From a bacterium (GTDB taxonomy: Bacteria > Desulfobacterota > Binatia > DP-6), in contig JAHCID010000002.1 in assembly GCA_026129405.1 (NCBI GenBank), forward strand, positions 744,001 to 808,000: a stretch of DNA of 64,000 nucleotides, in the 5' to 3' direction. The notes beneath the pieces were generated by a model. The model saw only the letters and a program-made list of their open reading frames with translations, ran no database searches and had not been told where the DNA came from. Both the position numbers and the translations under genes were made by a program. How positions within the stretch are numbered: the stretch's first letter is position 1; each line of letters opens with the position of its first letter. Shown piece by piece: positions 27,004 through 34,527 of this stretch.

Positions 27004-28056
27004 TCAGGCGCGCGTGAGCACCCACGTCGGCAGGGCGCCCAGGAAGCGCGCGTCGCGTCCGTCCGGCAGCGCCTGCGCGAGCTGCCGCCATTCGTGCTGC
27101 GCCGCGCCCACGAGGCCGTGGGCCACCCGCCGCGCATGCTCGACGCTGCCGTGCGCGTCCATGCGGGCTCGCACCCAGCGCACGTCGGCGGCACGGCGCG
27201 CCGCCCGGGGGCGGGCGAGGAACGCGAGCAGCGCCGCCCGCTCGGCGTCGTCGGCATGCCGCAGCAGGTGGATCAGCATCAGCGTGCGCTTGCCCTCGAA
27301 GATGTCGCCCTCCAGCTCCTTGCCGTACTTCCGCGGATCGCCGACCAGGTTCAAGAGATCGTCCTGGATCTGGAAGGCGGCGCCGAGGAAGAAGCCGAAG
27401 CGCACGCAGGCGTCGAGGGCGCCGGCGCGCCGGGCGCCGAGCAGCGCACCGACCCGCAGCGGGTAGACGGTCGTGTACCAGCAGGTCTTCTTGAGGACCA
27501 TGTGGAGATAGTCGCCGTCCTCGAGCCACGGCGGGTTGTCGCGACGCCAGCCCAGCTCGATCGCCTGACCCTCGACGCTCTCGCGTCCCATGCGCTCCGC
27601 CTCCTCGAGGATGCGCATCGCGAGCCAGGGACCGAGCGCGCGCCGGTTGTCCATGAGGGCGCGCAGGCCGAGCAGCAGCAGCGCGTCGCCGACGTTGACC
27701 GCCACCGGCACGCCGTGGAGGACGTGCAGCGTGGGGCGTCCGCGGCGCTCGTCGCTCTCGTCCTGCACGTCGTCGTGGACGAGGAACGCGTTGTGCAGCA
27801 GCTCGAGCGCGACGGCCGAGCGGACGGCGTCCTCCGGCTGCGCACCGAACGCGCGTGCCGCCGCGATGCAGAGGCTCGGGCGCAGCATGCGGCCGCCGCG
27901 GCGGGGGTAGTCGGCGACGAGGTCGTAGAGATGGCGGCGCGGCTCGCGGCGCTCGAGGTAGTCGCAGAGCGCGACGCGGGTCACGCGGCCGTACTCCTCG
28001 AGGAGGCCGGCGACGAGATCGTCGGCGGCGGGCAGGACGGCTGCGGCCCCGGTCAT
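27004..28056 (-). CDS. Polyprenyl diphosphate synthase
   Basis: 350 residues from the ATG at 28056, which overlaps the preceding stop (ATGA). The first Asp-rich motif DDVQD lies at residues 95-99 and the second, DDLLN, at 232-236, both required to bind Mg2+-diphosphate. RRGGRMLRP and GKRTLMLIHLL are further family motifs. It condenses isopentenyl diphosphate with an allylic diphosphate, probably to a C15-C20 chain, though product length cannot be fixed from sequence. It is in the middle of an operon with an FAD oxidoreductase and phasin-like proteins, not with quinone genes. Confidence 0.9.
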   Translation of the reverse strand: MTGAAAVLPAADDLVAGLLEEYGRVTRVALCDYLERREPRRHLYDLVADYPRRGGRMLRPSLCIAAARAFGAQPEDAVRSAVALELLHNAFLVHDDVQDESDERRGRPTLHVLHGVPVAVNVGDALLLLGLRALMDNRRALGPWLAMRILEEAERMGRESVEGQAIELGWRRDNPPWLEDGDYLHMVLKKTCWYTTVYPLRVGALLGARRAGALDACVRFGFFLGAAFQIQDDLLNLVGDPRKYGKELEGDIFEGKRTLMLIHLLRHADDAERAALLAFLARPRAARRAADVRWVRARMDAHGSVEHARRVAHGLVGAAQHEWRQLAQALPDGRDARFLGALPTWVLTRA

Positions 28057-28751
28057 GCGGGCGGCAGGCGGACGCTCACCGTGCCGACGGGCCGGCTCGT
28101 GTCCTCCTCGACGACGATGCCGTTGTACGTGCCCGCGGGCTGCTCCTGCGGGACGACGACGCGCAGCACGAGCGGCGCGCCGGGCGCGGCGGCCTCGAGC
28201 GTGATGCCCTCGAGGCGCGGCTCGCCCGGGTCCATCGCCCGCATGCCCTGCACGCACAGGCGCGTGCCGGGCGTGTGCGGCCGCAGGTCGACGGCGACCT
28301 CGGTGGGACGCGCCGCGCACAGCTCGACGCGCACGCCCGGCTCGTCGCTCGCGGCCGTCGCCGCCGCCGGCGCGGAAGCCGGCGGCGGTGTGCCGCCGCC
28401 GGTCGCGGCGAAGCCCGGCATCGTCCCCCGGGTGGCGAGCTCGACGAACTCGCCCCACACGCCGAGGAACTCCGAGGTGTACTGCGCCATGCGGCCGAGC
28501 AGCCCCTGGAGGTCGCTCGTCAGCGTCTCGGGATCGGTGCGGCGGTCGCGCAGGCCGGCGGCGGCGCGCTGGCCCTGGCGCACGTACTCGTCGATGACGC
28601 GATAGCCCAGCTCGACCGAGCGCGTGACGACGTCGTCGAGCCCGCCCCCGGGGCCGGCCTCGCCGCCGGGGCGCCCGAAGAGGCCGCTCCAGCCGCGGAT
28701 CGGGGCGGTGCGTTCGGGGCGGGGGCGCTTGATGCGGTCGTCCTGGCTCAC
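28053..28751 (-). CDS. Phasin-like protein with C-terminal beta domain (paralogue 2)
   Basis: 232 residues from a GTG at 28751 (ribosome site GAAGAGGA). N-terminal low-complexity basic tail, amphipathic helices (about 40-110: LTSDLQGLLGRMAQYTSEFLGVW), Ala/Pro linker (about 115-140), then a beta domain ending QPAGTYNGIVVEEDTSRPVGTVSVRL. The helix-linker-beta plan resembles the protein at 25705-26244. The four-base overlap with the prenyl synthase indicates translational coupling. Possibly a granule- or lipid-body-associated protein; inferred only. Confidence 0.6.
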   Translation of the reverse strand: MSQDDRIKRPRPERTAPIRGWSGLFGRPGGEAGPGGGLDDVVTRSVELGYRVIDEYVRQGQRAAAGLRDRRTDPETLTSDLQGLLGRMAQYTSEFLGVWGEFVELATRGTMPGFAATGGGTPPPASAPAAATAASDEPGVRVELCAARPTEVAVDLRPHTPGTRLCVQGMRAMDPGEPRLEGITLEAAAPGAPLVLRVVVPQEQPAGTYNGIVVEEDTSRPVGTVSVRLPPA

Positions 28752-28764
28752 GGCAGGGTCCTCT

Positions 28765-30909
28765 TCACGGATGGTCGTAGCCGACGATGTCCTCGAGCGG
28801 CGGCGACTGCGCGATCGCGTGCGCGGCGAGGCGTCCCGACATCACCGCGGCTTCGACGCATCCCGCGTTGAAGCCGCAGGCGGTCCAGTCGCCGGCGATC
28901 GTCAGGTTGTCGTAGGTGTCGTCGAGCGGCGAGATGCGGTAGGCGCTGCTCCCCGGCAGCGACAGGGTGTAGCGGTCGCTCGGGTTGACGTTGGCGGTCC
29001 AGAACTGGGTCGCGAACCGACCCGGGCCGTCGGCGGGCGGCGGCGCGCCGTGCGGATCGTCCGGGGCGACGAGCAGATCCCAGCGGAACCCGCCCGGCCG
29101 GCGCGCCGCGCGCGGCCACAGGTGGACGACGTCGCGCTCGAGAAAGCGCACCGCGTGCTCGCGCACGCGCTCGTGCTGGCGGAGCGGGTAGGCCGGATCG
29201 TCTGCCGCCGCCCCCGGCTCGTCCGCCAGCACGTTGCAGAAGTAGGCGAGGGCGCGCGGCGCAACCGGCCAGGGCTCGCGGGGCAGGAGGTGACGCATGT
29301 CGGCCCAGGTGTCGAACGGCTCGACGAAGCCCGAGACCGCGGGTGCGGGACCGCTCCAGCCGAGGGCTTCCATGTCGGCCGAAAGCCAGATCTGGAACGC
29401 CTGCGTGGCGACGGTCTTCACGTTGTCCACCATCGCCCGCCAGCGCGGGTCGCGGGCGACGAGCTCGCGGCACACGTGCGGCACGGCGCCGAGGCCGACG
29501 CCGAGGACGACGAGATCGAAGTCCTCACCCACGGTGAGCGTCCGCGCGCTCATGCGCCGCCGGTCCCAGTGCGACTCGTAGCGCCAGCCCTCCTGCCGGC
29601 AGCGCTCGCCGTCGACGAGCTGGCTCCAGTCGGGCTCCGACGGCCAGCAGGGCAGGCCGTCGACGTCGACCAGCGGCTCGTAGGGGGCGCGGCGGACGAA
29701 GGCCTGGACGTCGAACTCGAGCCGGCAGACGTGCGGCGGTCCGCTCGGCGCGAGGCCGACGTTCTCGAGGCGATGGAAGAACGCGAAGCGGACGCCGCGC
29801 CGCCGGAGCACCTCGTAGAGCGGCGCGAAGACGACGTCGCCCATGCCGGCTTCCATGCGCCAGAAGAACGCCGTGCGGTAGGTGAAGAAGGCGCGCACCA
29901 TGCTGCGCAGCGCCTGGCCGGCGGCGATGCGGGGGCGGGCGGGATCGGCGTCCTCGTAGGAGAAGCCGAGGTCGTAGAGGCCGGCGAGGTAGCCGGAGGC
30001 GAGGGCGGCCTCGGACGCGCCGTTGAGGCGCAGCCACTCGCGGCAGTCGTAGTCGTCGATCGCGTCGAAGCCGCGCGGGTCGGTCATGAGGCCGAAGCGG
30101 ATCACCCCGCGCATGGTGGCGAGCGTCAGGTCGGCGATGATCCACAGCCGCCGCAGCGGCGGATCGGTCGCGGCGCGCGCGGCGATGTGCCGGCGCACGC
30201 CTGTCCCCAGCGCGTCGAGGAGGCGCAGCACGAGCGCGTCGCCCTGGCGTCCGAGCTGGCCCAGCACCAGCTCGAGGAGGCTCACCGCCTCGACCAGCGC
30301 CGTGAGCGTCGCGAGCTCGCCGACACGCAGGAGCTGCGTCACGCGCTCGACCAGGCCGTCGCCGCCGTTCGCGGAGGCGCCCGCCCCGTCGCCGTGCGGG
30401 CCGCTCTCCGCGTGCGAGCCGAGCGAGGCGAAGAGGGCGCGCAGCATCGCCGCCGAGCGCAGGAGGTAGTCGGCGATCGTCCAGCGCCGGCCCGCGGCGT
30501 CGGGATCGCCGGGCAGGCCCGGGGGACGCGGCAGATCGGCCAGCCAGGGCAGCCACGGGCCGTCGCCGGCGCGGTCCATGACGCCGACCAGCGGCGCGGG
30601 GGCGAAGGCGTCGCGCCAGCCGGCGATCGGACAGGTCGCCGGATCGCGTCCGAGCTCGGCGTAGCACTCCCGCATGAGGCGGAAGGCGTTCTCGTAGAAA
30701 CCCATCCAGAGGTGCAGCCCGTGCTCCTCGATGCGTCCGGCGGGCCCGCGGCCCGAGGCGCCCTTGCCGCCGAGGCGCCAGCCGAGCTGATAGACGGTGA
30801 CCTCGTAGCGGCCTGCGAGCGCAGGTCGGGTCAGCTCGAAGGCGGCGGCCATGGCGGCGCAGCCTCCGCCCACGACGGCGACGCGGATCGGTCTCCCCTC
30901 GGACGGCAC
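28765..30909 (-). CDS. FAD-dependent oxidoreductase (phytoene-desaturase-like fold)
   Basis: 714 residues from a GTG at 30909. The N-terminus IRVAVVGGGCAAMAAAFEL is a dinucleotide-binding fold, followed by GWRLGGKGASGR and EEHGLHLWMGFYENAF, the FAD-contact pattern of the carotenoid/hydroxysqualene/amine-oxidase group. The C-terminus has a second FAD motif (LTIAGDWTACGFNAGCVEAAVMSG). At 714 residues it is about 200 longer than ordinary phytoene desaturases, with a helical insertion around 150-290. Adjacent to a prenyl synthase, so an isoprenoid or other lipid substrate is plausible. Stop is 13 bp before the next gene. Confidence 0.8.
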   Translation of the reverse strand: MPSEGRPIRVAVVGGGCAAMAAAFELTRPALAGRYEVTVYQLGWRLGGKGASGRGPAGRIEEHGLHLWMGFYENAFRLMRECYAELGRDPATCPIAGWRDAFAPAPLVGVMDRAGDGPWLPWLADLPRPPGLPGDPDAAGRRWTIADYLLRSAAMLRALFASLGSHAESGPHGDGAGASANGGDGLVERVTQLLRVGELATLTALVEAVSLLELVLGQLGRQGDALVLRLLDALGTGVRRHIAARAATDPPLRRLWIIADLTLATMRGVIRFGLMTDPRGFDAIDDYDCREWLRLNGASEAALASGYLAGLYDLGFSYEDADPARPRIAAGQALRSMVRAFFTYRTAFFWRMEAGMGDVVFAPLYEVLRRRGVRFAFFHRLENVGLAPSGPPHVCRLEFDVQAFVRRAPYEPLVDVDGLPCWPSEPDWSQLVDGERCRQEGWRYESHWDRRRMSARTLTVGEDFDLVVLGVGLGAVPHVCRELVARDPRWRAMVDNVKTVATQAFQIWLSADMEALGWSGPAPAVSGFVEPFDTWADMRHLLPREPWPVAPRALAYFCNVLADEPGAAADDPAYPLRQHERVREHAVRFLERDVVHLWPRAARRPGGFRWDLLVAPDDPHGAPPPADGPGRFATQFWTANVNPSDRYTLSLPGSSAYRISPLDDTYDNLTIAGDWTACGFNAGCVEAAVMSGRLAAHAIAQSPPLEDIVGYDHP

Positions 30910-30960
30910 GTGCCGCGGAGAGTTACCACAGGCGAAGGTTCAGCAGAAAGCGATCTCTCT

Positions 30961-32016
30961 CTATCCGAGCAGATCTTCACGGACCACGTCGGGAAACCCG
31001 AGGATGAAGTCCGGGCCGAGCACCCGACCGGGGGTCTGGAACCCCGGCTCGGCCCGGCCGCTCAGCACGCGGCGGGCGATCGCCGCCGCCGTGAGTCCGG
31101 TCAGCGTGTACGCCTCGGGCGTGTGCAGGCGCCCGGCGGCCCGGCGTCCGGCGCCGTCCTCGACCTCGGCGACGATCGTCATGCGGGCCGCGGCCCGTTC
31201 CGCCGGCGTCGGTCCCTCCGGCAGCAGCACGGCGTGCGCCTTCAACCAGGTCTGCCAGGGCGGGGTGCGCAGGGCCCAGCCCAGGTGGCGGCTCGCCGCC
31301 AGCATGCCGCGCAGCGAGGGGGTGGCGTCGAAGTAGACCGTGATGTCGGGGATGCCCGTCGTATAGTGCGCGGTGACGACGTCGCCCCAGCTCACGTGGA
31401 GGCTCTCGCGGGCGCCCCGGCCGTAGTCGAACGCCCGGCGCAAGGTCCCCGGCACGACGTCGACGAGCCGGCCGTCGCGGCGCACGCGCACCACGCCGGC
31501 GTGCTCGACGAGCGTCCGCAGGGAGCCGCGGGTGGCGAACTGGAGACCGGTGAAGCCGAGCGCGAGCCGGCGCGGGCGCGCGAGCCGGCCCGCCACCCAC
31601 GCCGCGAGGCAGTCGGAGGGCACGACGTCGAAGCCCACGGCCGGCATCAGCATGACCCCGCGCTCGCGCGCCGTGCGATGGCGTCCGGCGAGCGCCTCCA
31701 GCACCGCGACCTCGCCGGTGAGGTCGAGGTAGTGCACGCCGGCGGCGAGGCAGGCGTCGGCCATCGGGGCAGCGGTGGCCGAGAACGGGCCGGCCGCGTG
31801 CAGCACCACGCGCATCCCGCGCAGCAACTCGGCGAGGCGGGCGGGATCGTCGAGCGGGGCGGCACGATGGGGTAACCCGAGCGGTGCAGCGGCCGCGGCG
31901 ACCCGCCCGGGGTCGCGGCCCGCGAGCACGGGACGTAGCCCGAGGTCGAGGGCTGCCCGGGTGCATAGCTTTCCGGTGAATCCGGTGGCGCCGTAGATCA
32001 GTAGGGGGTTCGTCAT
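30961..32016 (-). CDS. Saccharopine-dehydrogenase-like / trans-acting enoyl reductase
   Basis: 351 residues from the ATG at 32016. The N-terminus LLIYGATGFTGKLCTRAAL is an NAD(P)-binding Rossmann motif, with VVLHAAGPF and HYLDLTGE as in saccharopine-dehydrogenase-like proteins and the trans-acting enoyl reductases of mycobacterial lipid synthesis. Likely reduces a C=C bond of a bound or lipid-like substrate with NADPH. First gene of the minus-strand operon, 51 bp before the FAD gene, and divergent from the acetoacetate-decarboxylase-like gene at 32073. Confidence 0.8.
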   Translation of the reverse strand: MTNPLLIYGATGFTGKLCTRAALDLGLRPVLAGRDPGRVAAAAAPLGLPHRAAPLDDPARLAELLRGMRVVLHAAGPFSATAAPMADACLAAGVHYLDLTGEVAVLEALAGRHRTARERGVMLMPAVGFDVVPSDCLAAWVAGRLARPRRLALGFTGLQFATRGSLRTLVEHAGVVRVRRDGRLVDVVPGTLRRAFDYGRGARESLHVSWGDVVTAHYTTGIPDITVYFDATPSLRGMLAASRHLGWALRTPPWQTWLKAHAVLLPEGPTPAERAAARMTIVAEVEDGAGRRAAGRLHTPEAYTLTGLTAAAIARRVLSGRAEPGFQTPGRVLGPDFILGFPDVVREDLLG

Positions 32017-32072
32017 GGGAGCGCGCGCCGCACGTCGTGGCAGAGCGCGCGAATGTGGTACGAGGCTCGCGC

Positions 32073-32831
32073 ATGCTCGCGCAAGCCGTCGACGGACGCG
32101 TGCTGGGCGCCGCCGCGGCGGGGGCCCGCTTCGTCGGCATGTCGTGCTTCAACGGCTGGCTCGCGACGCTGGACTGGCCGCGCGAGGTCGTGGCGGGCCT
32201 GCTGCCGCCGGCGCTCCGCCTCGCGGACGCCGCCGCGCCGACGCACCCGGTGCTGCTCCTGTTCGGCGAGCAGACCCGCAGCACCGTCGTCTACGGCGGC
32301 GTGCCCATGCCGCTGGCGATCGACTTCTGCGAGTTCGGGCTGGCGGTGCCGTTCGTGCGTCATCGCGAGGGACGCTACCGGCACCTGTTCTTCCCGCGCA
32401 TGTGCTCGAGCTACTTCCCCGCCGTCGCCGACGGCAACCTGCACTATGGGCTCGCGAAGCGGCTGGCGCACATGGAGTGGCGGCCGCCGATCTTCTGGAT
32501 GACGGACGAGGCCGGGCGCCTCCTCTTCCACGCGACGGTCGAGCCGACGGGGCCTTTCGGCGACGCCGCCGGGGTCGAGGCGTTCCGCGGCGCCCACCGC
32601 CTGGCGGACCTGCCGGTCCTCGGCCGCTGCGCCGCGGACCGGCTCGTGACGTCCTACTTCGACTGGGGCGCGCGCGACGCCCGGGCGCGGCCGGTCCGCG
32701 CCCGGCTGAGCGTCTCGGGCGACCTCGCGAGCGGGCTCGCCGCCCGCGAAACCCTCGCCGGCGCGGACCGCTGCTGCGAGGTCTCGGGGATGACGTGGCG
32801 GCTCAGCTGGCCGCTCGGCTGCCGGCTCTGA
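32073..32831 (+). CDS. Acetoacetate-decarboxylase-fold protein 1
   Basis: 252 residues from the ATG at 32073; a GTG at 32037 would add 12 residues. The sequence shows the ADC-like pattern of stranded segments (VVYGGVPMPLAIDFCEFGLAVPF, HLFFPRMCSSYFP) and YGLAKRLAHMEW, where the Lys sits at the position of the Schiff-base Lys in the YGFPK motif of the larger relative at 33409-34527. Substrate unknown. It is 56 bp divergent from the operon starting at 32016, implying a shared promoter region. Confidence 0.6.
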   Translation: MLAQAVDGRVLGAAAAGARFVGMSCFNGWLATLDWPREVVAGLLPPALRLADAAAPTHPVLLLFGEQTRSTVVYGGVPMPLAIDFCEFGLAVPFVRHREGRYRHLFFPRMCSSYFPAVADGNLHYGLAKRLAHMEWRPPIFWMTDEAGRLLFHATVEPTGPFGDAAGVEAFRGAHRLADLPVLGRCAADRLVTSYFDWGARDARARPVRARLSVSGDLASGLAARETLAGADRCCEVSGMTWRLSWPLGCRL

Positions 32832-32856
32832 CGCCAGCGGAGAGAGGGAACGCCGT

Positions 32857-33387
32857 ATGGTCGAGACGCAGGAGACGATGGAGTCGGCGGGCGACGGCGG
32901 CGACGCCAGCGCGCTCTTCCGCCGCTTCGACGACGAGTTCCGCAACGCCTATCGCGAGCGCACGCTCTTCGGCGACGACCCCACGCTGGACGCGTTCGTC
33001 GCCGCATGGATCGTGCGCGAGATCGAGCGGCTCCAGCGCTTCCCGCGCGCCCAGGAGACGGCGCGACGGGGCGTCGGGTCGGTGCTGGTTCCCTGGGGCC
33101 GCGCCGACGCCGCGCTGGTGGCCGTCGGCCATTCGATCAACCATGCCCAGTACTACTTCAGCGCCGTCGAAGCCTTCGTGAACGGCACGGAGTTCGTCCT
33201 CTATCCCTGGGTGACGATCGAGATGGCCGGGCTGGCGCTCGAGGGCTGCCACTCGGCCTGCCTCGGGTTCTGGCTCTGGTCCGCCACGGTGCCGACGGGG
33301 GGGCCGGTCGCGCCCGCGGTCGAGGCGTTCGTCCGCATGTCCGTCGCGGCCACCGTCGTGACGCTCGGCTGGTCGCCCAGGCGCTGA
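32857..33387 (+). CDS. Hypothetical protein
   Basis: 176 residues from the ATG at 32857 with ribosome site GGAGAGAGGG, 25 bp after the ADC-like gene and so probably co-transcribed. Acidic N-terminus (RRFDDEFRNAYRERTLFGDD), a helical middle and a hydrophobic C-terminal half (GLALEGCHSACLGFWLW, MSVAATVVTLGW) that might contact a membrane. I do not recognise a family. Confidence 0.6.
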   Translation: MVETQETMESAGDGGDASALFRRFDDEFRNAYRERTLFGDDPTLDAFVAAWIVREIERLQRFPRAQETARRGVGSVLVPWGRADAALVAVGHSINHAQYYFSAVEAFVNGTEFVLYPWVTIEMAGLALEGCHSACLGFWLWSATVPTGGPVAPAVEAFVRMSVAATVVTLGWSPRR

Positions 33388-33408
33388 CGGCGGCGCCGTC
33401 CGCCGGCG

Positions 33409-34527
33409 TCAGGTGATGGGCCACACCGTCGTGCGCGCGGGATCGCCGAAGCTGAGCCACGACAGGAGGTGGTACGAGGCGCTCTCGCGGTACGAGTCCT
33501 GGCCGTCGGCCGAGAAGTCGTGGGCCGCGTCGAGCCCGAGCTGCTCCCAGATGCCCTGGCCCGCGGGGTCGCTCACGTCGATCACGTGGTCGCGCGCGGT
33601 CTCGTGCTGGCAGCTCATGTCCATCACGTCGAGCGGCGTGGCGACCACGGCCTGATAGGCGGCACGCTCGGGATTGCGCGGGTCGCGCTGCTGCTTCAGC
33701 GTCAGCAGCGGCGCGCCGAACACCTGACGCCGGTCGAAGTGCCACGTGCTGGTCGGCGTGGTCTTCGCGACCAGCGCCCCCTCGGGCGTGCCGCTCCATT
33801 GGACCGGCGTCTGCTCGGGGCCGGTCACGACCGCGGTGAGCAGCCGCTGGAGACCTTCCTGGCGTGACATCGGCCCGGCCGGCGGCAGGTCGGGCTTCGG
33901 GCGCACGTCGCATATCTGCTGGTAGCGCATGGTCCCTCCCGCGTCGGGCACGAGCGCGGCGAGCGTCGCCCAGCAGTCGCCGCCGTGGACGTCGTAGGTG
34001 ATGCGCGACGGCGCCTTCGGGAAGCCGTAGACCTCGCGGCCGGTGATGATGGCGTGCACGGAGGCGTCGTCGACGGGAGCCGGATCGGGATCGTCGCGGC
34101 TGCCGACGTAGGGGGCGATGTAGACGAGCGGCATGAACCAGAAGAGACGCCGCTCGTGCCGCGGATCGCGCACGTTGCGCACCGGCACCATGAAGCAGAA
34201 CTCGAGATACGGGACCGACGGCATACGGTAGTCCGCCGGCGCGGCGCCCGGCGCGTAGGGCGAGCGGCCGCCGGTGCCGCGATAGCGGTTCACGGTGACG
34301 AGGAGGAGGTCGCCCGCGGGCACGAAGCGCACGTCGTGCCGGCCCTGGAGCGGCGTGTTCAGCATCCGCTCGCAGAGCACGCCGAGCGCCGCGGGGTGAT
34401 CCACGTTGCAGAAGAAGCCGTGCGATTCGAAGCCGCAGCGCCGCCCGCTCGTGCCCAGCGTGTACGGGGGCAGCGGGAAGCGGTCCTGCGGCAGCTCGAT
34501 GTAGGGGGCGCCGTCAGCGGGGGGCAT
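33409..34527 (-). CDS. Acetoacetate-decarboxylase-fold protein 2
   Basis: 372 residues from the ATG at 34527. REVYGFPKAPSR carries the Lys equivalent to the Schiff-base lysine of acetoacetate decarboxylase. Supporting ADC-like pieces are YLEFCFMVPV and FWFMPLVYIAPYVGSRDDP. Longer than typical ADC (about 250), with N- and C-terminal extensions. Its start overlaps the end of the kinase/cyclase gene by 14 bp on the same strand, so the two are coupled. Second ADC-fold protein within 2 kb. Confidence 0.65.
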   Translation of the reverse strand: MPPADGAPYIELPQDRFPLPPYTLGTSGRRCGFESHGFFCNVDHPAALGVLCERMLNTPLQGRHDVRFVPAGDLLLVTVNRYRGTGGRSPYAPGAAPADYRMPSVPYLEFCFMVPVRNVRDPRHERRLFWFMPLVYIAPYVGSRDDPDPAPVDDASVHAIITGREVYGFPKAPSRITYDVHGGDCWATLAALVPDAGGTMRYQQICDVRPKPDLPPAGPMSRQEGLQRLLTAVVTGPEQTPVQWSGTPEGALVAKTTPTSTWHFDRRQVFGAPLLTLKQQRDPRNPERAAYQAVVATPLDVMDMSCQHETARDHVIDVSDPAGQGIWEQLGLDAAHDFSADGQDSYRESASYHLLSWLSFGDPARTTVWPIT

